In this document: positions 54,952 through 64,000 of the stretch, one piece after another | How positions within the stretch are numbered: the first letter of the stretch is position 1 | Layout of the letters: every line of letters begins with the position of its first letter | Assembly: GCF_000247815.1 (NCBI RefSeq) | Contig: NC_021700.1 | Coordinates: forward strand, 22,275,208 to 22,339,207 | Source of the DNA: Ficedula albicollis | Lineage: Eukaryota > Chordata > Aves > Passeriformes > Muscicapidae | Length of the DNA stretch: 64,000 bases | Reading direction: 5' to 3' | The notes under the pieces: generated by a model | Told to the model about the DNA's origin: nothing | The model's database searches: none | What the model saw: only the letters and a program-made list of their open reading frames with translations | Translations under genes and position numbers: made by a program

Positions 54952-57900
54952 ATAGCTTCGTGCCGTGTCAAATAGAGCGCTGCTCAGTTTCCTGTTCACA
55001 GCAAGAACATCAATATCATTAAAAGGTCTGCAGTGCCTTTTAAGCTCAACATGGGACTGATAAACTATACCCTGGATTAAAAACATGCACAGACATCAAC
55101 ATATGTCAACAGGTGGAAGATTTTATTGTTTCCAGATCTTCCTCATGGCAGAGAGTAATTATTATGATTATGTGTCAGAGATACAGCACCAAGGAGAGAC
55201 GCTATATCTGTGAGTCACTCACAGCAGCAGAGTTAGCAGAGGAACAGCCAGGATAACAGGATTAGCAAGGCAAGACAGATACATGCCTTGGGAGTTCACA
55301 CACGTGTCGTGTGCTCATTAGATGTCAAAATAGATAATTAAGGATTACATTGTATTAAGAAGATCAAGTAGGACTTAGGGCCCATTCATGTCAGCTGCAC
55401 TGGTAATTTGATCACAGCACCCACAAATACTTTCCTCTCTCCCCTATAAAATGCATTTTTGCTGTAGTTTAGTTAACTGAAAAGCCACAATGCCAAAGAG
55501 TGCAGCTTGGGCAAAAGAATTTATCTTGGTACATTTATAGATGTCATGGAATTATTCAAAAGTATTGGAGTGTATTAACACAGAAACTGTGCTACACATT
55601 TCTTATCTTCTATTTCCTAAAAGTTGGTATGACAAAACTTTCCTTTCTTTCTTTCCTCTGTCCTGGAAAAGTTCTTTTTTCTATTAAAAATTATATACCC
55701 AGATGGGGAAGGAATCAATGTGGCTGAGGGGTCAGGAATCCCTCATGGCAGCAGCAGACTGGAATCACCAACCATGCAAAGCAAATTCCTGAGAGAGGTA
55801 GAGGAATATGCATCAGAGTGCTCACTTTCTTGACATATACACCACATGGCAGCTATGACGGTGTCTGTTTCATTTTTGCTTTTCTTTCAATATGGCTGTG
55901 AATTGCACAGACTGCATGTTGGAACTGAACAACAGTTTCCCTCAGGTTTTTCTCCAGTTCTGTTTTCAAGTCTCCTTTATGTTAACTGTGCTCTTGCACC
56001 ACCTTTGCTATATCTTCCTCTTGCAATTAGAAGCAAAGTGGTACAACTAAGTCTATCTCCATAATTATATTAATATCACACAGCAAAATAATTGCTCTAT
56101 TGTGGTCAAACCAAATATTTGTAAATAGTCCACATCTCCCTAATTTCTGTGTATTTTCTATCTGTTACATATTGTACTGCTGTGTTCAGCGGTCATACAA
56201 GGGAAGCAGCAATGATCAGAGACTTTGCCTTTGTGGAGAATGAAAAGGGAGCTTGAATAATATCAAATGAAACCAGCATACAGTAACACTCTGTCCCTAA
56301 TCTCAGAGCACAGTTTTTTGTGCTTTTTCCTGATAGTTTTTAAAAATACACGATAGTGGGTTTTGGTACATAAAATGTATGTTCTCAGCTAACACCCATA
56401 GAGCTTTCATGTCATGCATTTCTCATGTGCTGAGTCTTCAACTGAGAAGTGTGTGGTGTCTGTACCAGCTGGGAGTATATGACTGTTGGTGCCTCTAGCT
56501 CAAAGCAACCTCGTTAACTTTTCATCTCATCAAGAACTGCTCTGCACACTCATATTTCCTCTGCCATGAACAATTCCATTAGGTCCGATTCCAATGAGAA
56601 ATATAACAAGAAGAGATAAGCTTTTTTCATCCTAAACAGGAGGTGAGCAAATACATCCTCTCAAGAGCCTGTGGGGATATACTAGGAGGTAGCTCCTCCT
56701 CTGTGGACCACCTTTTCCTTGATACAGTGTGGAATCTGTGAAATTAATTCAGTGCTTGTGCTATCTTCCACTCCCACAGATCAACTGGGAATGATTCCAT
56801 GGAAGATTTGCAGTTACAACATTGAAATTAAGAGGAGAGTTATTCCTGGGCTCACACAACAACCTGTGCCGTCAGTGGGAGAAACTGGTGGCCTGTACTA
56901 TCATTCCAAACAGAATGCCAACATTTCTGGTGGCAGGAGGGGTGTTGCTGTTTGCCAGAGGCAGAGGCTGCATGGAAAGGTACCTTTCACTGCACACCAT
57001 CACCACCATCGCCTTGTGCAGAGAAGGATGAGCAGGAGGAAGACAACAACAATGACAAGGAGCAGGAGAAAGAGAAGAAGGGGAGAAGGAATGGGAGGGG
57101 GAGAGAAGGAGGGCCTTTGCACAAAACCTTTCTAAAATGTCACTGAGTAGGTTTCAACTGAATAGCACAAAAATAATCTAATTTTACTCCCACTCTAAGA
57201 GTACAGCATATATGATTCTCTCTCTTCATCTATTTCCCCTGAAAGCTTTCTGCACCCAATTGCATTAATGAATGCTGAACCGATGATGATGCAGATCAGA
57301 TCAATATGGATGTATGTAGAATTAGGTCATTCTAATGGAGAGCAGGCCCAGATGCTCCAAAAGCACTCTGCCAGATGAGAGGCAGCAAGCTGAGTCCTTG
57401 TCCCTCACTTTCACTTATAAAATTTTTTTGAAGAAACAAACTTTTTCTGAACCTGAGCTTAAAACGTGAGTACCTGATAGACCAAGGTGACAGTTCTTGG
57501 TCCTTATCTGTGTTTAAGACCTCTAGCATCTCGGTAGAGCTTCTCCTTGGAAGCAAGGAAGAAGGGCAATTTGGGGAGAGGAAATATCTTTTGATAACAC
57601 TGTGTGGTGAAGTAGCAAGCCTTCAAGACTGGGAGAAAAGCAGAAGTGAAGCTAAAGGTATCTGTCCTTGGGCAGCAGATTCACTGTTGCATCTTGTCTC
57701 CTGATCTCAGTGGGGGGCTGCAAGGGAATGTCAATGGGTCAGCTACTGTAGAAAAAGATGTTTTAAACAGAGTCATCTTAGAGCAGAGCCATTGGGAGCA
57801 AGCAGGGGTTGAAGAACAGGGCTGAGGTGAAACTTGTTGCTTCATTATATTTCTATGGTAATTTCTCAGGCTCTCAGCAGCCCAAGTTTTAGTATTAAAG

Positions 57901-58261
57901 GCTATTAGCTTTATTTCTGAGCAAGCTGCAAAAGGCATGTTACTGGACTTTACCTCCAAGAGACATTAAAAGCCTGAGGAAGATATCTTGTGCTGAGTGT
58001 ATTACATATATCATTAATAATAAAAAGTCATAAAGTCTCAAACCATTACCCAGCAACATTGAATGTGTCAGGCATTATGGCATGTAAAGCTAATGTTAAG
58101 CTGGTAGAGCCACCTCCTCATACCTTACAGCTGCAGTAATTGAGAAGCAGGTAATTCCCTGGAGCACTGCAAACCCCATAAGCTAAGGGATCTAGGAGTC
58201 AGTGGCAGTAACTCTGTTGCCCTGGGCACAATCCCACCACAAACTGCACAGCCTGTGGATG
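54952..58261. other. Unique non-coding sequence
   Basis: 54990-55430 is a high-complexity stretch containing words such as agataattaaggattac and catgtcagctg, and may be regulatory. 57028-57117 is strongly purine-rich (AG runs) and could form triplex DNA. The overlapping Lys/Arg/Glu-rich frames there are composition artefacts. No exon is supported. Confidence 0.45.
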
Positions 58262-59010
58262 AAGGGCACACAAGAAGGATGACCCTGCGAGCTACAGGCC
58301 AGTCCATCTCACTTCAGTGCCTGGTAAAGCAATGCAGAAAGGCAATTCTAAGAGGTATCGTCAAACACCCAAAAGACAACACTTTCATTGGTCACAGCCA
58401 GCACAGCCTCATGAGAGGAAATACCTGCTTATCAAACCCAAATTCCTTTTATGACAAGGTGATCCACCTAGCTGATCAGTGGAAGCCAGTTGGTGTGATC
58501 TTTTTGGATTTCAGTAAGGTTTTAGTGCTGTTTCTCACGGTGTCCTGCTGAACAAATGTCCAGCACACAGCTGGATAAGCACATTGTGTGATAGGAGAGC
58601 AGTTGGCTCGTCGCTGTTTCTCATGGTGTCCTGCTGGACAAATGTCCAGCACACAGCTGGATAAACACATTGTGTGATAGGAGAGCAGCTGGCTCGTGGG
58701 TCAGACACAAGGGGTGACAGTGAATGAGGTGACATCAGGATGGGAACCTGTCACTAGGGGGGTTCACGGGGCTCCACCTCAGACTCTGTGCTCTTCAACA
58801 TCTTCATAAATGATTGAGTGCAGGACTGGGAGGGATACAAAGCTCACAGACGGTACAAACTGGGAGGAGCTGTTGACTCCCTGCAGGCTGGGAGGCTCTG
58901 CAGAGAGGGCTGGGCAATCACCAGCCATATGAAGTTCAGGAGTAAGGGGAAGTGCCGGGTTCTGCACCTGGGATGGGACAGAGCTGTGGCTGTCACAGAG
59001 GGTCTGCAAC
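58262..59010 (+). mobile_element. CR1 LINE fragment, reverse-transcriptase region
   Basis: Plus-strand translation at 58255-58551 gives diverged CR1 ORF2 words: HSQHSLMRGNTCLSNPNSFY, DKVIHLAD and VIFLDFSKVL, the last matching the conserved YLDFSKAFD of the family. Downstream, 58920-58975 encodes MKF-KGKCRVLHLGW. Stops and frameshifts show decay. An 86-bp duplication (58527-58698) lies inside it. The middle of ORF2 after 'KCRVLHLG' is missing, and the tail of the element resumes at 59345 beyond a non-CR1 block. Confidence 0.9.
58527..58698. repeat. 86-bp tandem duplication within CR1
   Basis: The unit at 58527-58612 is repeated at 58613-58698. It begins gctgtttctca and contains tgtccagcacacagctgg. 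I count four differences inside the copies, all transitions. The duplication therefore predates some substitution and is a genuine feature of the sequence. It extends the CR1 by one partial repeat of its reverse-transcriptase region. Confidence 0.94.
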
Positions 59011-59344
59011 CTGCTGAGCCCATGGTGGGTACCTATAGCAAAGCCTCCTGCCAACACCAAAACCCTCTCCCACTCGCTACGGCCATAAATTCTTACCCCT
59101 CTCCATTTTGTTTTAAAAGCACAAAGATCTAAATTAATCTGATAGTCACACATAATGAATAATTCAAATATCCCTAATCAGTCCGTTAACTGACTAATTA
59201 GTTAACTAATTAGTCAGTTTTACTCAGTTCAACAATTACTTGAGCACATGGTCAAGAAGAGGAACTTCAGTCACACAATACTAATTTCATAATTAATTCT
59301 TCGTTATCCAAAGCATGCAGTTTTGGGAGCCTCAATATAAGGTG
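59011..59344. other. Non-CR1 block separating two parts of one CR1
   Basis: About 330 bp of AT-rich sequence, unlike CR1, lie between the reverse-transcriptase part and the tail of the same-orientation CR1. The expected CR1 segment between them (about 250 bp) is absent, so this is a replacement or insertion-deletion and not a clean insertion. It contains the 32-bp palindrome at 59188-59219. I see no terminal inverted repeats or target-site duplication that would identify a transposon. Confidence 0.6.
59188..59219. repeat. 32-bp perfect palindrome with two TAATTA cores
   Basis: The left half AACTGACTAATTAGTT is followed directly by its exact reverse complement, with no spacer. The centre is GTTAAC. 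Each arm contains TAATTA, the core bound by many homeodomain proteins. The palindrome stops cleanly on both sides. It could extrude a cruciform, could be a dimer binding site, or could be left by a template-switch event. Confidence 0.95.
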
Positions 59345-59760
59345 ACACCAGAAAGTATCCAAAGGAGGGCATGGAGACGGTGAAGGGCCTGGAGGGGAGC
59401 CATGTGAGGAGCCATGGTCTGTTCAGCCTGGAGGGGACTGAGGGGAGACCCATTGCAGCTACAGCTTCCTTGTGAGGGAAAGAGGAGGGGCAGGCAGTGA
59501 TCTCTTACCTCTGGTGAGCAGGGACAGGACCCAAGGAAATGGCCTGAAGTTGTCAGGGGAGGTTCAGGTTGGATATTAGGAAGAGGTTTTTCACCCAGAG
59601 GGTGGCTGGGCACTGGAACAGTCTCCTGACAGAGATCAAGAAGTGTTTGGGCAGCTCTATCAGGCACATAGTGTGATTCTTGGGGATGGTCCTGCACAGG
59701 GCCAGGAGCTGGACTTGATAATTCTTGTGGGTCCCTTCTGATTCAGAGTGTTTTATGATT
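59345..59760 (+). mobile_element. CR1 LINE 3'-end fragment
   Basis: The sequence matches the end of CR1 ORF2 and the 3' tail. Landmarks in order are 'ggtgaagggcctggagggga', 'ggtctgttcagcctggaggg', 'gaggttcaggttggatatta', 'ggaagaggtttttcacccag', 'ctgggcactggaacagtctc' and 'gtgggtcccttctgattcag', ending in a degenerate terminus near ttttatgattatttt. Same strand as the piece at 58262-59010, so probably the same original insertion. Confidence 0.9.
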
Positions 59761-60341
59761 ATTTTCTACCTCATCTAAATATTTCTCTACCGCATCTAAA
59801 CTCTCAGCAGGGCAGACTGCTGTAGTTCTCTCCCCACTCTCCAACATGCCTTGGCTAGCTCCAGGTCAGAGATGGAGGGAATTTGGCATGAACAAAGCAA
59901 AAGACTGAGGAGGCTCTTTTTCGTGAGATAATCCAAGCATTTATGCCTGAAGGGTTCCAGGGGGTCAAGAGTGTGAGCAGGGAACCACGGGGGTTTTTCA
60001 AACTTTGGCAAGGGGCGGAAGAACCCCGGATCACAGCCAGTTGGGGGGAAGAGGGGAGGGGGAAGGGTTAAACCATATAACAGACCATAGGGGAACCACA
60101 GGAGAAACCATTTCAGTGCAAAATATAAACCAGAACAGTGAAATACAACAGCAGACCAAATGGGAATAAGATACCATCAGCAAGGGCTACCAGGTCACCA
60201 CCTATTCAGGCCATGAACTGTGTTCTTACAAAACTAAGCAAATTTAATCTTGCTTTTGCCAATGGAATATTAATTATCCTACTATTTCTCTTCCTTCATG
60301 ATTTACTATTTCAACAAACCCTGAAATGAAGAATGAGAATG
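59761..60341. other. Unique sequence with a G-quadruplex-type run
   Basis: At 60043-60067 four G runs (6, 4, 5 and 3 Gs) are separated by loops of 4, 1 and 2 bases, a canonical G-quadruplex pattern on the plus strand. It is also an almost pure purine tract, of the type that precedes a retroviral 3' LTR, but no LTR start (TG) follows directly. No gene is seen. Confidence 0.5.
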
Positions 60342-60830
60342 TGTGTTGCAGCAGACCTCTCATTAGGGGTAGAAATGAGCCAAGACACAGACTCTCATTC
60401 AATGACATGAAAAAGGTCCCGCTTTATTTTTCTTTACAGCTCAGCCATCCTGACTCTGACTACAGCAAGCTCCCACTGTAGGGTCCAACTGCAGACTGAC
60501 TGCTGGCTGTTTCCTGCTGGACTGTGACTGCAGCACTGGTTTGCGGACTCTGAACATAGCTTTCACCCAGCTCAGCTGCAACTACAGGCTCCAACAGCAG
60601 GCTCTGACTCCATCAGACCCAGACTGACCTCACAGGAGAACTTTTAGTGCAGCAACTCTCTTCCTTGTTTCTGTTCCTTCTTCCTCAGGACTTCACCACC
60701 TCTTTCTCCAGGCCCTCTGCCTCTAAGATCTCCTTAACTAGCCAACCCACGCCTTTTATCACTCTTACCTTTATTAGCCACAGCTGCGACCCGTTAAGGG
60801 AAAAGCTATTCCTCTTTTTTGATAATTAAT
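60342..60830 (-). mobile_element. Possible old LTR fragment
   Basis: Read on the minus strand, the block has a TATA-like GATAAAAGGC at 60760-60751, an AATAAA at 60428-60423, and an end near 60342 that reads ctgcaaca (terminal CA). This is the order expected in an LTR (promoter, polyadenylation signal, end). The distance from TATA to AATAAA, about 330 bp, is long but within range for some endogenous retroviruses. There is no recognised partner LTR, primer-binding site or retroviral gene. The right edge is a guess. It could equally be unrelated single-copy DNA. Confidence 0.3.
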
Positions 60831-63800
60831 GTGACTTTGGTAATCTGTGATTTATCAGGGCAAGATTGCCTGTAATCTCTTCTTCTACACCTACAAATGT
60901 GAACTGCACAGTGGTGTTGAATGAGTAGAGGCTCCCAGCAGAGGCATGCATGATGGCTTTAAAGACAAATAGCAAAACATTCCTGCCTGTCTGGGGTGAG
61001 CAACACAGCTTATGAAGTATTGAGTGGTCAGTATGAGACTGAAATTTGGTTCTAAAAATGCCTGTGCTAAGGAAGAATGAGGGGGCTGGGATTTTTCATT
61101 TTTAAATAGATCTTTTCCCTATTTGTAGGTTGGTCTCATTTCACAGCAGCTATATTCTGCACCAACATGTGGTAGACCAAAGATTAAGTCGCAAATTCCC
61201 AGACGCTGGGTTAGAAGAGGCCAAGAATGTCGCAGAAGTGACAGAAGATGAGGATTTTGTTGCCATACTTTTCAGCACCTCTTGTTACTTGAACCTTCTA
61301 AGAACGCTGACATTTGTAAAAGCAACTAATTCTCACCTCTTTTTGCCATAGCAATCAACTCCCAGGGAGAGGCTCAGCTAAAAAGAGCCATGTCATTTTT
61401 TTTCAAATGGTTATGGCTTACACCCTCCTGCTGGCAGCATTAATGCCATCATTTGCTTTTTATGAAGTGGTCAGGGCTTCATCAGAGTGCCAGACTTCAA
61501 AGCAGGAAACTATGAAAATAAATGCTGCAGTTATCAGACAGAGTTCAAATATGTGCCAGGTAGTCATTCAAGTGCCTTATGAAATGCATGCATTTTTTTA
61601 AAAACACTTGTAACATATGTGTCTGAGCCTGCTCTGACAGCAATGAATGTGACTATGTGCATTTTTAAGACCAAAATCTTGCCTGAAGTTAGCAAATATG
61701 AAGTAGTTCTATAAAAATATAAGATCAAAATATACAGCTACCCTACAGTGAGAAGGGCATTTCAGAGACATTATGTATCCCATATGCCCTCTCCAAACAT
61801 TCAATCAGAATCACAGCCTAAAGTATGGGCAAAGACTGCTCTCAAAGTAGTATCTAAGCTCATCTAGTGACTTAGTACATTGCAACTACTGTTTTCGGTA
61901 CTTGCACAAAATTTCTGTTGGCTACAAGAAAACAAAATGAAAGGACACCCATAAATGTGGAGATCACCCTGTTCTTCTGGATGTTTCTCAGATCACACCA
62001 TAACCACAGGGAAGGCAGAGACCTCCCGACGGTTTGGGGTATTTTTTATATAGTTTTTTTTTATATAAATAATAAAATATCTATTTCTCAGTATCAGCCT
62101 TACTCTTTAATCCACATACTTCAACCTCAGCTCAAAAATTCAGAGCTTCATTTTCTTTCCTGTTTGTATGGAATCAGGAAACTCCAAACTCACCCATTTT
62201 TATCTTCCAGAGTCCCAGAGTGGAATTTTATCTCTAGGTCAGTTCAGGGGTTCTGATTATGTGTTCTGTGCTCAGAAGCGAAGGTCTGAGATACGTCCTG
62301 GCTAAGAGATTACTTCAAACCACTTCGGCAGAAAACCAAGTTCAGATCTGGAAAAGGAATGTACGGTCCTTTTCAAATATGTTTTTCCTGGATTGACATA
62401 CTCTAGAATATCTGGAGAACCAAAAGTCAGCTTTAGGTCTCATGGGAAATGCCAGAGGATAGAGCCCAGTGCGTCTTAGTCTTTGCCAAGATTATGGTAC
62501 CTTTTACTTTTACAATTCAAACGTAGCAGCAGAAAACGCCACCTAATCTCACTCACATCTCTGAAGGGGAATTTACATTTCATTCAAAAGAAGTGCTTTA
62601 CCCCAATAACTGATCAGCAGTAATCAACAGTATCTTGGAATCCAAAACTTAACAGAAGTCACAATAAACTCCATTCACTCCTCAGGCCTGCAAATATTTT
62701 CCAGACTGTTATATAAACCAGATACTGATTCATAGGCCTTTCACTCTTATACTTACCAGTGGTCTCTCCCAGCTGCAGCAGCCACTCCAATCCACACCAT
62801 TTATCTACTGTTTGGGTATCACTTCTGTGCTCACTAGCACACTGTGCTGCTGGGTTCCAGGAAGGACCTTGCTACTGCAATTATTTCAGGCTGCTATCAG
62901 CATCAGATCTGCAGAGTCTGTCTTATTCCAGCATTTGGGATGCTCTGATCTTTACTGAAGACTGCAGGTAGCAAAAGTGCAGCATACAGAAAGCTCTCTA
63001 ATTGTCACTGTAACAAGCCATGGCATAGCAATGGCTAGATACAAACCTCTGTTTCAAAGTAGGGTTGACAGAAAAGGTAAATTTGCTAGCTGCTTCTACT
63101 GCTACCTTAAGGCCTAGCCTAAACACCAGTGAAGGTAATGGGAAACTTCTCACTGATGTTAGCATTCCTACAAATTAAAGAGCCACTTGCCATAACTACC
63201 TGTCTCTGCACTCATATTGACTCTGCGTGGGCTGTCATAGAAGTGACCATTACTCTGCAGCACCTCACACTTTATGTTTGTATTTCACACCTGAACTGTC
63301 TGTGAACAAACTAAAGCTTCCCCAATTCATTCTCTCTTCAGCATTCTTATTTGGTTCTGTACTTGCTGTCTGTAGATATTGTCTAGCCTATAGATACTTG
63401 TTGTTTGCATATTTGTGTGCATAACAGTTGCCATTAAAATCTCAGGCTCCTTCAGTTTAACAAGTAGGTCGTGATCATTGATGGAATAATGACATCTAAC
63501 TTACTTAGGGAATAAGATTATCTTTTGCTTTTTAGATTAATCACTAATATAAATTATGAGCTGTGAATATAAAGAAAATGTAAAAATAACAAATGTGTGA
63601 ATATCCAGGAAACGCAAAAATGACAATGCATTTATTTTTCATCATGCGTAATTTCCTGTTCTAACGACGTTTACTTTTTGCCACTCCAGGATTACAATCA
63701 ATTTTTTAACATAAGGAGAAGTAGATGTGTTAGAAGCATATCAGGGTTTACTAAAAGAAAGGGGGGGAAATGCAGCTCTGCATGGTTTAACAAAGGCAAT

Positions 63801-64000
63801 GTGGACACAGCTATCATCTGGTTTAATAACTTTAACTAATCATAGTTCCTTTTGTCTTCTGTGCTGACTTGTCCTTTTGCACAGTTTTCATGAATTTGCA
63901 CTAAGTTTTGCATTTCAGCATGTTCCACTCTGTATTAAAAAAAAAACAACCAGAAGCACTATGGGAGGATATCAGATGCAGAGTTGGATAAATCTTTTTT
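60831..64000. other. Unique non-coding sequence, right end
   Basis: No exon, RNA gene or transposon is recognised. AT-rich with a TATA/T-rich run at 62043-62076 and a 7-G run near 63761-63767. The longest frame (112 codons, 61918-62256) has no recognisable feature. Confidence 0.5.

Overview
This window is vertebrate nuclear DNA and almost certainly from a bird. The only interspersed repeats I recognise are CR1 LINE remnants, in avian-type versions. Their 3' ends carry the 'ATAGAAT' signature, and one piece still encodes the reverse-transcriptase words VPQGSVL and FADDTKL. I see no L1, Alu, B1 or other mammalian repeats. A songbird is my best guess, because the 3' ends look like passerine CR1, but that rests on memory of the family and not on a search. 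I find no protein-coding exon, tRNA, rRNA or other RNA gene that I can support. All long open frames are translations of simple repeats, decayed CR1 or chance GC-rich sequence. The window is best read as intergenic or deep intronic DNA.

Layout. 1-3780 is unique sequence. 3781-4718 is a compound ATT/GAA/ATT microsatellite. 4719-8597 is unique. 8598-8743 is a 73-bp tandem duplication, followed by a G-rich minisatellite at 8882-9038. 9039-11396 is unique. 11397-11594 holds a 35-bp duplication and then a 60-G homopolymer between two exact 26-bp direct repeats. 11595-14966 is unique. 14967-15761 is an uninterrupted TCTCA pentanucleotide array, with a 29-bp duplication just after it. 15906-25944 is unique except for one CR1 tail at 18829. 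25945-26795 carries two CR1 pieces in permuted order, followed by A/C-rich DNA that contains a perfect 273-bp tandem duplication. 31220-31380 is a CR1 tail. 31811-33712 is a long minus-strand CR1 split by 722 consecutive Gs. 33713-58261 is mostly unique, with 69/71-bp and 188-bp tandem duplications and several stretches that read like possible conserved regulatory DNA. 58262-59760 is a plus-strand CR1 with an internal 86-bp duplication and a non-CR1 block that contains a perfect 32-bp palindrome. 60342-60830 may be an old LTR fragment. The rest is unique.

The most notable signal is structural. Both poly-G runs are bounded by exact direct repeats of the sequence that should occur once. Removing the G run plus one repeat copy restores ordinary sequence, and in the CR1 case restores an ordinary CR1. 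This points to an assembly or gap-filling artefact, or less likely to a real duplication-plus-homopolymer event. The window also has an unusual number of short, nearly identical tandem duplications and two very pure microsatellite expansions. I found no new gene system. No genes can be described as working together here.
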